64,000 bases of DNA from Anaerolineaceae bacterium UBA1415 (GCA_002305635.1 DBPR01000019.1:77039-141038); one strand, 5' to 3'; positions 51,892-60,726 are shown, counted from the first letter of the stretch. Numbers and translations: made by a program. The notes: generated by a model from the letters alone, not told the origin.

Positions 51892-52146
51892 TCTTTCTGA
51901 ACCTGAGGTCAAGCCTCTTTTTGATAAACTAACATTAATCACTGTCAATATAATGTTCCTGTTTTCTTCGATGTTCAATAACAAAACTGACCGGTTTTGT
52001 GGTTCAGGCTTATTACGAATACTGATTTAAGCCCAATTGCAAACCACCTCCGCTGAGACAACTCTATTCTACACCATTTTTCCGAAGTTGTATAGACGAC
52101 TTGCACAAAATTCAATGTTTTTTAAGGTTACAGAGTTATTAAGTAG

Positions 52147-52152
52147 TATAAT
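52147..52152 (+). promoter_or_regulatory. -10 box of the glpA operon
   Basis: TATAAT without a good -35, flanked by TTGTATAGA repeats; about 155 nt upstream of the GTG start. Confidence 0.5.
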
Positions 52153-52312
52153 ACCATTTGGCATTAATTTGTAAGCTTGTATAGATTTATTTTCTTTCAG
52201 ATTAATAGCCGTTCATCGCTCAAAGGCAGCTTCAACAAATAATCCCGAAGATCATTCCCATCGGCATCATGATCGATGAGCTGCCAAAAAATACAATAGG
52301 TTGGAGGTAAGT

Positions 52313-53809
52313 GTGCAGGAAAAATACGATTATCTCGTAATCGGGGGAGGCGTTGTCGGGTCAATGATTGCCCGCTGGCTTTCCCGCTATGAAGGCAGAG
52401 TCTTACTGATTGAAAAGGAAGCTGATCTCGGCATGGGGTGTTCGTCTGCCAATACCGCCATCGTCCATGCCGGCTACGATCCCCTCCCAGGTTCTCTCAA
52501 AGCGCTCATGAATGTGCGCGCGAATCCAATGTGGGACCAACTCGCGGGTGAACTTGGCTTCGCCTTCGAACGACGCGGTGACTATGTGGTCGCCGTCGGC
52601 GAAGAAGAACTCCCCCTGGTCGACAAACTCATGCAACAAGGCATCAAAAATGGTGTCCCAGGTATGCGCATGATCGATGGCGCTGAAATGCGTTCCCGTG
52701 AGCGCGACATCAACCCCGAAGTCAGCGGCGCCCTCTGGGCCAGCACCGGCGGTCTTTGCGATCCCTTCCAGGTCACCGTTGCGGCGGCTGAAAACGCCGT
52801 CAACAACGGCGCCACCGTCCTATTCAACACGGCTTTTGAGGACTTCATCTGGGAAGGCAGCCGAATCATCGGCGTCAAGACCAACCGCGGCGACTTCTTT
52901 GCCCGTTGGGTCATCAACGCGGCTGGCATCTACTCTGACGATGTCATGCATAAAGCCGGCGTTCGTCCCGAATTCTTCATCAAAGCCCGCAAAGGCGAAT
53001 ATTTTATCTTTGACCGCGCCGAAGTCCAGATCCACAATGTGCTCTTCCCCGTACCATCCAGTCGCGGCAAGGGTATTCTCGTTACAGGAACCCTGCACGA
53101 AAACACCATCATCGGCCCCAATGCCAACATCATTGACGATAAGGAAGACACATCCCTGACCAAAGAAGGCATGGATGAGCTGCTCAGTGGCGCCCAAAAG
53201 TTGATCCCGAGCCTCAACCTGAAACATTCCATCGCGAATTTTGTCGGTCTGCGGCCCATGGGCAACGGACCTTGCCTGACCCCTGGCATCAACTACAACA
53301 ACGATTTCGTCATCGAAATTCCTGAAAAGGTTCAGGGCTTCGTCAATCTGGGCGGCATCGAATCCCCCGGTCTCACCTCAGCCCCAGCCATCGCTGAAAG
53401 GGTGGTCGATCTGATGAAAGATGCCGGTGAGATCTTCATTGATAAGAAAGATTGGGATCCAATTCGTCCAGCACGACCCCGTTTCTCAAAACTGACTCAC
53501 CAGGAACGCAAACTGCTGTGCGAAATTGACCCACGCTACGGCAGGATCATCTGCCGCTGTGAAAACGTCACCGAAGGCGAAATTGTCGCAGAAATTCACG
53601 CTCCGGTGCCAGCCCAGACATACGACGCGATCAAACGCCGCACCTGGCTGGGCACTGGCCGCTGCCAGGGTGGTTTTGATATGTCGCGCGTGGTCGCGAT
53701 CCTTGCCCGAGAAATGGGAACTTCGCCCTTCGAAATCACCAAACGTGGCGAAGGCTCAGAATACCTCATCCGGACTACCAAGAACGTGGAGGTCGAAAAT
53801 GTCGATTAA
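52313..53809 (+). CDS. glpA: Anaerobic glycerol-3-phosphate dehydrogenase subunit A-like FAD protein
   Basis: 498 residues from GTG 52313 (GGAGG 5 nt upstream; TTG 52301 overlaps that site). N-terminal FAD Rossmann motif VIGGGVVGSMIA, DAO-type core, and a C-terminal BFD-like [2Fe-2S] domain with ICRCEN and GTGRCQGG cysteines. Oxidises glycerol 3-phosphate to dihydroxyacetone phosphate and passes electrons to its partner subunits. Overlaps the next gene by 11 nt. Confidence 0.92.
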   Translation: MQEKYDYLVIGGGVVGSMIARWLSRYEGRVLLIEKEADLGMGCSSANTAIVHAGYDPLPGSLKALMNVRANPMWDQLAGELGFAFERRGDYVVAVGEEELPLVDKLMQQGIKNGVPGMRMIDGAEMRSRERDINPEVSGALWASTGGLCDPFQVTVAAAENAVNNGATVLFNTAFEDFIWEGSRIIGVKTNRGDFFARWVINAAGIYSDDVMHKAGVRPEFFIKARKGEYFIFDRAEVQIHNVLFPVPSSRGKGILVTGTLHENTIIGPNANIIDDKEDTSLTKEGMDELLSGAQKLIPSLNLKHSIANFVGLRPMGNGPCLTPGINYNNDFVIEIPEKVQGFVNLGGIESPGLTSAPAIAERVVDLMKDAGEIFIDKKDWDPIRPARPRFSKLTHQERKLLCEIDPRYGRIICRCENVTEGEIVAEIHAPVPAQTYDAIKRRTWLGTGRCQGGFDMSRVVAILAREMGTSPFEITKRGEGSEYLIRTTKNVEVENVD

Positions 53810-55085
53810 AAAACAATATGATGTGGTTGTAATTGGCGCCGGTCCGAGCGGTCTGGCAGCTGCCATCGAGGCCAAAAAAGGCGGCGCTGACGATGTGCTT
53901 GTCATCGAGCGCGATGTCGAATTGGGCGGCATTCTCCTGCAATGTATCCATAACGGCTTCGGTCTGCAAACTTTCAAAGAAGATCTGCCCGGGCCCGAAT
54001 ACGCCCAGCGCTTTATTAATGAAGCAAAATCCCTCGGGATCACTTTCTTGATGGATACCATGGTCATGGATGTGACCTCGCAGCGCAAGCTTTATCTCTC
54101 CAGCAAGGATTTTGGCTATCTTGAGGTCGACGCCCATGCCATCGTCCTTGCCATGGGCTGCCGCGAACGTTCCCGTGCTCAGGTTCGCATCCCCGGCTAC
54201 CGCCCCAACGGCGTTTTTACCGCGGGAACAGCCCAGCGCTGGGTCAACGTTGAAGGCTTCATGCCCGGCAATAAATTCGTCATCCTCGGTTCAGGCGATA
54301 TCGGTATGATCATGGCCCGACGCCTTACTTTCGAAGGCGCAAAAGTTGAGCGCGTGCTCGAAATTCAATCTTACCTCTCCGGCCTGAGCCGTAACTACGT
54401 CCAGTGTCTCGAGGACTGGGGCATCCCCCTGCAATTGCGCCATACCATCAAAAAGATCCATGGCAAAAACCGCGTCGAAGCCATTGAATCGGTTGCGGTT
54501 GATGACAAGTGGAATTTCATCCCTGGCACCGAAGAGATAATCTCCTGCGATACGCTGCTGCTCTCGGTAGGCCTCATCCCCGAAAATGAGCTTAGCAAAA
54601 AAGCTGGCGTCATGCTCGACCCCGTCACCGGTGGTCCCTTTGTTGATGAACACTTCCAGACCAACGTACCCGGCATCTTTGCCGCAGGAAACGTGGTTCA
54701 TGTTTATGACCTGGTCGATTATGTTTCCATGGCTGGTTTTGAGGCCGGTAAAAGCGCCGCTGAATTTGCGCTGGCAGAAAAAGAACGCGCTGCCCGCTAC
54801 ATTCCCCTCAAAGCTGGCAAAAACGTTCGCTACATTGTCCCCCACAAACTCGACAAAAAAGCCCTCGAACAGGGCGACATCAGCCTGCAGATGCGCGTCA
54901 CCCAACCCATCGAGGAAGATGTCTGGCTGGAAGTCCGGGGAGAAGAGAACAGCATCGTCCGTCGGTCAGAACGCTATGTTCGCCCGGGCGAGATGGTCAC
55001 CATCGTGCTCAAATCCAGCATGGCGGCCGAAGTCGAAAAGACCGGCGTCCTGACCGTCGATATCTATCCCAAATCGGAGGCATAA
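53799..55085 (+). CDS. FAD-dependent oxidoreductase, partner of GlpA (GlpB-like)
   Basis: 428 residues from ATG 53799 (GGAGG 6 nt upstream); the frame is open into glpA but that is shadow. N-terminal FAD motif VVIGAGPSGLAAA, second nucleotide motif FVILGSGDIGMIMARR, and FAAGNVVHVYDLVD near the C-terminus. It is a pyridine nucleotide-disulfide reductase-type protein, as in the gene set glpA-FAD protein-DUF1667 of Firmicutes and Thermotogae. Probably links glycerol 3-phosphate oxidation to NAD or a quinone-free carrier. Confidence 0.85.
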   Translation: MSIKKQYDVVVIGAGPSGLAAAIEAKKGGADDVLVIERDVELGGILLQCIHNGFGLQTFKEDLPGPEYAQRFINEAKSLGITFLMDTMVMDVTSQRKLYLSSKDFGYLEVDAHAIVLAMGCRERSRAQVRIPGYRPNGVFTAGTAQRWVNVEGFMPGNKFVILGSGDIGMIMARRLTFEGAKVERVLEIQSYLSGLSRNYVQCLEDWGIPLQLRHTIKKIHGKNRVEAIESVAVDDKWNFIPGTEEIISCDTLLLSVGLIPENELSKKAGVMLDPVTGGPFVDEHFQTNVPGIFAAGNVVHVYDLVDYVSMAGFEAGKSAAEFALAEKERAARYIPLKAGKNVRYIVPHKLDKKALEQGDISLQMRVTQPIEEDVWLEVRGEENSIVRRSERYVRPGEMVTIVLKSSMAAEVEKTGVLTVDIYPKSEA

Positions 55086-55086
55086 G

Positions 55087-55452
55087 ATGGAAGAAAAGAA
55101 CTTTATCTGCACCGCTTGCCCAATGGGCTGCAAATTGATCGTCCGCATGGAAGGCGATGAGGTCATTAAAATTTTAGGGAATCGCTGCCGCAGAGGCGAG
55201 ACTTACGGTCGTCAGGAGGCGATCGCGCCGCAGCGCATGGTCGCGACTACGGTAAGGATCCCCAATGGTTTTTATCCTCTCCTGCCTGTTTACACAAAAG
55301 GAACAATTCCAAAGAGCAGAATTCCAGAGGTTCTGGCAAAGATCCGTGCCATCGAAGTCAGCGCGCCAGTCAAAGCCGAAGATGTCATCATCCCCAACAT
55401 CATCGGCACCGGCGTGGACGTCATCGCCAGCCGGGATATGCCCGAAAAGTAA
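55087..55452 (+). CDS. DUF1667 protein
   Basis: 121 residues. N-terminal CTACPMGC and a further Cys in GNRCRRG suggest an Fe-S or zinc site. The family almost always follows glpA/FAD-oxidoreductase genes and is taken as a small third subunit. It begins 1 nt after the previous stop and ends at a terminator. Confidence 0.88.
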   Translation: MEEKNFICTACPMGCKLIVRMEGDEVIKILGNRCRRGETYGRQEAIAPQRMVATTVRIPNGFYPLLPVYTKGTIPKSRIPEVLAKIRAIEVSAPVKAEDVIIPNIIGTGVDVIASRDMPEK

Positions 55453-55477
55453 ACGCACAAAATTGTTTTTACGATCC

Positions 55478-55507
55478 AAAAGACCCTGTGATACCACGGG
55501 GTCTTTT
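55478..55507 (+). terminator. Intrinsic terminator of the glpA operon
   Basis: AAAAGACCC... pairs with ...GGGTCTTTT with a TG extension; T-run follows. Confidence 0.9.
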
Positions 55508-55968
55508 TGTTGTGTGGGTCTTTTTATGTGAGTCAATTTTTACGGTCTAAACAATGTACTCGTAAGGATATTAAACCCTTCATTTAGGTTCGATTCGACA
55601 TCAAAACTTCGCCAATTCACATTGGTCAAAAACAGGTTGGTAAGGGAACTACCTTAAGCCTTCTCCGCGGGGAGAAGGTGCCCGCAGAGCGGACTGCTTG
55701 CGCCCTGGTTTAGCAGGGTGAGGGGCTGCCCGAAGGGCAGGCTAATTTAATTAGGTTCGCAGAGTGAGATAGCCATCAGCAGGGCAGATCAGAGCTAAAA
55801 ACAGCCTTCTCCGCGGGGAGAAGGTGCCCGAAGGGCGGATGAGGGGCTGCCCGAAGGGCAGGCTAATTACACTGGGTTCGCAGGGTGAGAAGCAGTCTGG
55901 ACAATTACCCCCAGGGAATCAACATACCCAAAGGGTCATTATTGGTGTCGAAACAAAGGGACACTACA
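55508..55968. other. Intergenic region filled by family B repeats
   Basis: No gene. Two tandem copies of a GC-rich hairpin unit occupy 55659-55890, with unique sequence before and after. Confidence 0.6.
55659..55890. repeat. Tandem pair of family B repeats
   Basis: Copy 1 (55659-55769) and copy 2 (55804-55890) each have CCTTCTCC-GC-GGGGAGAAGG, then GGTGCCCG, then GTGAGGGGCTGCCCGAAGGG or GATGAGGGGCTGCCCGAAGGG, and GGTTCGCAG.GTGAGA. Copy 1 has an extra segment of about 25 bp with TTGCGCCCTGGTTTAGCAGG. Confidence 0.85.
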
Positions 55969-56400
55969 TCATGATTTTCTATCAAGCTTCCATTGATAAA
56001 CAAAAGCGATCAACAAAGGTACCAGCGTTGCAATCGCGATCACCCAGATCAGGTAATTGATTTGCGTAATCTCAAGAAAGAACAAAGTGTTGGCGGCCAG
56101 CAATCCCAACAGGGAGCTGGCAAGCATCGAAGTAGTGGCGACTTCCATCATTGCTTTTGAGCGTTGATCCGCCTCTTGTTTTGGCAGCTGGCGATACTTA
56201 CGGCTGAAGAAGGAGAAAGAGCTTTCTGACATCGCCGCGGTGTAAGCCAGATTCGAAAAGATGGCTGTGTTAACGAACACAATGGCAACGATCATGTAAA
56301 CCAGGCGAATATTGGCGTTGAGGCCTGGATGGAACAAGGCCTGGATCGCCAGCGTCGCTCCCAGGGAAATGTTGAGGTACATTAAGATCTTCCTTGCCAT
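55969..56400 (-). CDS. Four-helix membrane protein of unknown function
   Basis: 143 residues with hydrophobic segments near 8-25, 32-52, 90-108 and 115-135 and a basic middle region (FFSRKYRQLPKQEADQRSK). No family recognised. Monocistronic. Confidence 0.68.
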   Translation of the reverse strand: MARKILMYLNISLGATLAIQALFHPGLNANIRLVYMIVAIVFVNTAIFSNLAYTAAMSESSFSFFSRKYRQLPKQEADQRSKAMMEVATTSMLASSLLGLLAANTLFFLEITQINYLIWVIAIATLVPLLIAFVYQWKLDRKS

Positions 56401-56481
56401 GTCTGCTCCGTATCTTTTCGCTATTTTACCTGCTTTTTCTTGTTAATTACCCGTCCGGTTCACCAGCATCCAGCTGTAAAA

Positions 56482-56508
56482 ACAATGGTGGCGATTTGCC
56501 ACCATTGT
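56482..56508 (-). terminator. Terminator after the carbamoyltransferase gene
   Basis: ACAATGGTGGC pairs with GCCACCATTGT (loop GATTT); five T residues follow on the minus strand. Confidence 0.9.
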
Positions 56509-56535
56509 CCATTAATTGCAAAAACCAATAGAGAC

Positions 56536-57516
56536 TTAGCTCATGGTCAACGCCATGACGGCTTTCTGCGCGTGCAGGCGATTTTCCGCCTCATCATAAA
56601 CGACCGAGTTGGGGCCTAAAATGACCTCATCCGTGACCTCAATATTGCGGTCGGCGGGTAAAGGATGCATGTAGATCGCGTCCGGTTTGCCCAGTTCCAG
56701 ACGGCGCTGGTCCATGATCCAATCTTTGTAAGAATCCTGCAATTCCTTGCCCTTGGCGGGGTCGGCTGTCGTCAGCAAGGGCCCCCAGCTCTTGGCGTAA
56801 ATCACGTCGGCATCCTTCATGCTCTCGTCCATGTCGTGAACGATCTCAAAAGAGGTGCCCCATTTTTTGGCTTCATCAGCGGCCTGCTGTTCGATCTCGG
56901 GCATCAACGGGAATTCCTTCGGGTACGCCAGGGTAACGTCCATCCCAAAGCGCGGCATCTGGATGATGAGCGATTGCGGTACGGAAATTGGCTTCAGGTA
57001 CGAAGCCGCGTATGCCCAGGAAACAACGATCTTCTTTTTCTTCAGATCACGTCCTTTTTTCTCCATGATCGTCATCAGATCAGCCAGGCACTGGAAAGGG
57101 TGATAAATATCGCACTGCATGTTCAAAACCGGCACGCGGCTGGCCTGCGCGACTTCGTTGAGATAAGCGTTGCCAACCTGCCAGTCGCAGTGGCGGATCG
57201 CGATCCCGTCAAAATAACGGCCGTAGATCTCGCCGATCTCTTTGGCGGTATCTCCGTGAGATATTTGGGTGGTGCTGCTTTCGATAAAGGCGCCGTGGCC
57301 GCCGAGTTGGGCAATGCCCGCCTCAAAAGAACCGCGGGTGCGGGTGCTGCTGAAGAAAAAGAGCATTGCCAGAACTTTGTCCCGCAGGTAGGCATGCGGT
57401 TCGTTGAGCGCGCGTTTGCGTTTGAGGTCCCAGGCGACGTCCAGAACGGTTTCGACCTCCTCTTTGGAAAAATCAAGATCGCCGATCAGGTCTCGTCCGT
57501 GCAGAAATGTTTGCAT
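56536..57516 (-). CDS. Knotted-type carbamoyltransferase (AOTC/SOTC/YgeW-like)
   Basis: 326 residues. Carbamoyl phosphate site SSTRTRGSFE is intact. The KPISVPQ loop, ADVIYAKSWG and DEAENRLHAQKAVMA fit the knotted ornithine-derivative carbamoyltransferases rather than plain OTC. At the position of the ornithine-binding HCLP motif it has HPLP, as in aspartate carbamoyltransferase, so the acceptor amine is uncertain. GGAG precedes ATG. Neighbour of a DinB-like gene and an M20 hydrolase. Confidence 0.82.
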   Translation of the reverse strand: MQTFLHGRDLIGDLDFSKEEVETVLDVAWDLKRKRALNEPHAYLRDKVLAMLFFFSSTRTRGSFEAGIAQLGGHGAFIESSTTQISHGDTAKEIGEIYGRYFDGIAIRHCDWQVGNAYLNEVAQASRVPVLNMQCDIYHPFQCLADLMTIMEKKGRDLKKKKIVVSWAYAASYLKPISVPQSLIIQMPRFGMDVTLAYPKEFPLMPEIEQQAADEAKKWGTSFEIVHDMDESMKDADVIYAKSWGPLLTTADPAKGKELQDSYKDWIMDQRRLELGKPDAIYMHPLPADRNIEVTDEVILGPNSVVYDEAENRLHAQKAVMALTMS

Positions 57517-57605
57517 TATTCTCTCCTAATTGAATAGTTTTGCTTATTATAATCAATCATTGCTATTTCAGAAAAAGGTTCGGTAAGGCCGATGTGCTGG
57601 GGCTT

Positions 57606-58313
57606 TCAGAACCCGAATTTAAAAACATCAGGAACAGCCCCGGTACCAAAAGTCGCTATTCCCATTCGATACAAAGCCCTGGCATGAATACGATCATGCC
57701 AGAGAAATCGTCTCAACACCTTTGGTATTGACCATTGTTCCCCATAGCTGCCGTCATACACCTTTCCCGATAAAAAGTCACCCCTTGTTTCCAATGCCTT
57801 AAATCCGCGCGAACGGTTTTCTAGGATCGTTCCCTCATTGGACACATCCAGTCCGATCTCACCCCAGTAATACGCGTTGACATTTTTGGTGTGGATGTAC
57901 ATTTCCGAAGCAGTCCGAGGGGTTGTTCCGTAAAAGGTCTTTCTTTCAGGCAAAACACTTCGCTCCTTATCTGGGAAGGAGTCATATAAGCTAAGAAAGT
58001 CACTTGCAGATTTGAGTACCAGCGATTTTAACTGCGTATATTGTTCAATGGACAGATCTTCTTTTTCTTTCTCAAACAAGACATCAGAATCGGCATCTTT
58101 AATGCAAAGATCGCTTACTTTTTCCTGAGTGATCATTGCTTCAATGGAAGATGGCGGGGTTTCTCCTGCCCAGAGAAACCAGGAATTCACTTCCTTCGGC
58201 ATTTTATACAGAGCTTCTTTCTTTGAAGCTCCACGGGTAAAAGCGCCGATAACATTGCTTGCATACAGCAGGCTGTCATTCTTATTATGTTCCCAGACAC
58301 AGCGAACGATCAT
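57606..58313 (-). CDS. HicB-like N-terminus fused to DinB-like domain
   Basis: 235 residues. Residues 1-45 look like a HicB-type partial RNase H fold (IGAFTRGASKKEALYKMPKEV). Residues about 85-230 resemble the DinB/YfiT four-helix bundle with three candidate metal histidines: in MYIHTKNVN and twice in FLWHDRIHARALYRMG. DinB-like proteins use metal for thiol-dependent transferase or hydrolase reactions. Fusion of the two is unusual, and I know no assigned function. Confidence 0.65.
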   Translation of the reverse strand: MIVRCVWEHNKNDSLLYASNVIGAFTRGASKKEALYKMPKEVNSWFLWAGETPPSSIEAMITQEKVSDLCIKDADSDVLFEKEKEDLSIEQYTQLKSLVLKSASDFLSLYDSFPDKERSVLPERKTFYGTTPRTASEMYIHTKNVNAYYWGEIGLDVSNEGTILENRSRGFKALETRGDFLSGKVYDGSYGEQWSIPKVLRRFLWHDRIHARALYRMGIATFGTGAVPDVFKFGF

Positions 58314-58330
58314 TTTTCCATCTTAACAAT

Positions 58331-58356
58331 CAGAGCCTCCCAAAAGGAAGGCTCTG
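58331..58356 (-). terminator. Hairpin after the M20 hydrolase gene
   Basis: CAGAGCC pairs with GGCTCTG (with extra imperfect pairs and AAAA loop); weak T tail on the minus strand. Confidence 0.6.
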
Positions 58357-58372
58357 ACCTACATCCTCACGT

Positions 58373-59578
58373 TTATGGGATCAGGCTCGGCAGGATCGCG
58401 TAAAACTCGGTCGCCTTGACGACATCATCCAGCCTGACGCTGTCCATCACGGTATGGGCGGTCACCTCATCGCCAGGGCCAAAGCCGATCGATGGGATAT
58501 TTGCCTTGCCAGCCCAATAAATACCGTTGGTGCTGAACGACCACTTGCCGGACGGCTCATATTCCAGACCGATCAGCTCGCGCGCCTTCAAACCAGCCTG
58601 AACCAAATCGTGATCTTCGTCCAAAGCCCAGGCGGGGAAATACTTTTCGACCGGGAAGACAAAACCGGTATAAGAAGGTTCATCATAAAAGAGCGCTTCA
58701 ACCGTCACACGTTCCTTGAACTGCGCCGGGATCAGGGCTTCCACCTGCGCGATGGCTTCTTCTTCGGTTTCACCAAAGGTCATGCGCCGATCAATGTAGA
58801 TCACCGCCTCATCAGGAACAGCGTTGATGCTGGGGGTCTTGACTGTCATATCCGAAACCGTGATCTTGCCGTGACCCAGGAAGGGGTGATCACCCAAAGA
58901 AGGTTCGAGGTCGCGAATGCCTTCAATCACGGGCAAAAGCAGATAAATGGCATTGATGCCAACATGATTGCTGGCCGCGTGGGCGGAAACGCCCTTGGCC
59001 GTTACTTTCATTTCAATGCGGCCCTTGTGTCCGCGGTAGACCAGCATTTTGGTCGGCTCGCCGATGACCACAAAATCGGGCTTGATACCCGGGTCAACTT
59101 CGACAAAAGTATTCGGGGCGATACCATCGCACCATTCTTCCATATTGCCGAAATACCAGGCCGTCCAACCGTCCAGCAAACCCAGATCACGGGCAAAGGA
59201 CATGCCGTAGACCATGCCGGGGGTGGAACCTTTTTCATCGCAGGCCCCGCGGGCGTACAAAACGCCGTCTTCAACTTTGCCCTCAAAGGGGTCCCACTGC
59301 CATTCTTCAGGATCACCGACGCCGACCGTATCAATGTGCGAGTCGAAGACGATCGTGCGCGGGCCGTTGCCGATGCGTCCTAAAATGTTGCCCATTTTGT
59401 CAAAACGCACTTCGTCAAATCCTAATTTGCGCATTTCTTCGGCAATGCGCTCGCCAACTGGCCCGATCAAGGATTCGTAGCTGGGGATGGCGCAGATCTC
59501 ACGCATGAAGCGAACGATATCTTCCCTTTTTTCCTCTGTTTTTTGTTGAATTTCGCTGATGATCTCTTGTGGAAGCAT
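58373..59578 (-). CDS. M20-family metallohydrolase, YgeY-like
   Basis: 401 residues. Metal site residues of M20: SHIDTVGVGD (His, Asp), ARGACDEKGST, NMEEWCDG with Glu-Glu, GEPT, and late TAHTVMD His. The YgeY type was linked to selenium-dependent purine and carbamoyl metabolism in E. coli, where it sits near ygeW; here too a YgeW-like carbamoyltransferase is close. Cytosolic. Alternative: a carboxypeptidase or deacylase. AGGAG precedes ATG. Confidence 0.82.
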   Translation of the reverse strand: MLPQEIISEIQQKTEEKREDIVRFMREICAIPSYESLIGPVGERIAEEMRKLGFDEVRFDKMGNILGRIGNGPRTIVFDSHIDTVGVGDPEEWQWDPFEGKVEDGVLYARGACDEKGSTPGMVYGMSFARDLGLLDGWTAWYFGNMEEWCDGIAPNTFVEVDPGIKPDFVVIGEPTKMLVYRGHKGRIEMKVTAKGVSAHAASNHVGINAIYLLLPVIEGIRDLEPSLGDHPFLGHGKITVSDMTVKTPSINAVPDEAVIYIDRRMTFGETEEEAIAQVEALIPAQFKERVTVEALFYDEPSYTGFVFPVEKYFPAWALDEDHDLVQAGLKARELIGLEYEPSGKWSFSTNGIYWAGKANIPSIGFGPGDEVTAHTVMDSVRLDDVVKATEFYAILPSLIP

Positions 59579-59677
59579 TTTTCTCCTTTTTTATCCTTTG
59601 TTTTCTTTGGATGTGGATAGATTATAATTAGTTAAACAAAACCCTTGGTTCATTATTTTTAAGATAAGTGAGTAAAC

Positions 59678-60712
59678 ATGGATATCTTATCATCGAAAAC
59701 ACTTACAGGCAATTTATTCAGAAAGCCCGAACTCAACTGGGGCATTCTCGGCACCGCCCGCATCAACGGGAAGGCCATTCCAGCCATTCAGAACGCCAAA
59801 CATAACAATGTGGTGGCAATCGCCAGCCGTGAGCTAACCCGCGCGCGCAGCTTTGCCGATAAAGTCGGCGTGCCGGTCGCCTATGGCAGCTATGACGATC
59901 TGCTGCGCGATGTCAACGTCCACGCGGTTTATATCCCTCTGCCCAATCACGAACACATGCCCTGGACGATCAAAGCCCTGCAGGCTGGCAAACATGTGCT
60001 GGTTGAAAAGCCCTTCGCCCTGAACGCGGATGAAGCCCAGCAGATGGTCGGGACTGCCATTGAAAAATCGCTGGTGTTAATGGAAAACTTTATGTACCGC
60101 CACCACCCGCGTATTCCGAAAGCCATTGAGATGATCAAAAAGGGCGAGATCGGGAAGGTGCGCTTTATCCAAAACAGCTTTACGTTTCCGCTCGAAAACC
60201 CGGATGACTTCCGCCTGGTACCGGGGATGGGCGGCGGCGCGCTGTATGACCTTGGCTGTTATTGTGTTAATTTCCAACGCCTGATGCTCGGGCGCGAACC
60301 GATCGCCGTTCAGGCGCGCTATCACGAAGGCGGTTCGGGAGTCGACCTGCAAATGCTTGCCACTCTCGATTATGGCGATCAGATCTATGGCACTTTCGAG
60401 GTGGCTTTCAATGCTACCCGCCAGCAATTTGCCCGCATCGTTGGAACCGAAGGCATCATGACCCTCGACTGGCCTTTCAACCAGGACAATAAAGGGGTTT
60501 CGATCCTGGTGGAGCGCGGCGATGACCACACCAGGACAAACTACCGCAGCGAAAACACCTATCAAAACCTGATCGAGCATTTTTATCAGGTCGCGGTTCG
60601 GAAAGAAAAACCGCTTTATCCCCTCGCCGACGCGGTCAAAAACATGGTCGTGATCGACGCCCTCTTCCAGTCCGCGATCGAAGATGGAAAGTTAATAACC
60701 TTAGCAAAATAA
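59678..60712 (+). CDS. Gfo/Idh/MocA-family oxidoreductase
   Basis: 344 residues. N-terminal NAD(P)-binding Rossmann (WGILGTARINGKAIPA, lacking the strict GxGxxG but typical of the group) and catalytic EKPF motif with Lys; C-terminal alpha/beta domain. It oxidises or reduces a sugar or inositol derivative; similar to dehydrogenases with NADP-xylose or deoxyglucosone specificity. Single gene. Confidence 0.88.
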   Translation: MDILSSKTLTGNLFRKPELNWGILGTARINGKAIPAIQNAKHNNVVAIASRELTRARSFADKVGVPVAYGSYDDLLRDVNVHAVYIPLPNHEHMPWTIKALQAGKHVLVEKPFALNADEAQQMVGTAIEKSLVLMENFMYRHHPRIPKAIEMIKKGEIGKVRFIQNSFTFPLENPDDFRLVPGMGGGALYDLGCYCVNFQRLMLGREPIAVQARYHEGGSGVDLQMLATLDYGDQIYGTFEVAFNATRQQFARIVGTEGIMTLDWPFNQDNKGVSILVERGDDHTRTNYRSENTYQNLIEHFYQVAVRKEKPLYPLADAVKNMVVIDALFQSAIEDGKLITLAK

Positions 60713-60726
60713 CAGGACAAGTAGAA

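Larger units (their letters stand above)
51722..52312. other. Divergent regulatory region between glpF and glpA
   Basis: 590 bp with no gene. It carries both promoters, a palindrome GCAACAAGTTGC (51874-51885) and two copies of TTGTATAGA (52088-52096 and 52177-52185) on either side of the glpA -10 box. Confidence 0.7.

Noticed and set aside
53526..53798. N-terminal extension of the GlpB-like protein into glpA
   Set aside because: The extra 91 residues have no homology and the GGAGG site is placed for ATG 53799.
55560..55620. tRNA-like GGTTCGATTCGA string
   Set aside because: No cloverleaf arms of correct spacing could be drawn around it.
55659..55890. Family B repeats as transcription terminators
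   Set aside because: No T-runs follow the hairpins, and the glpA operon already has a terminator at 55478-55507.
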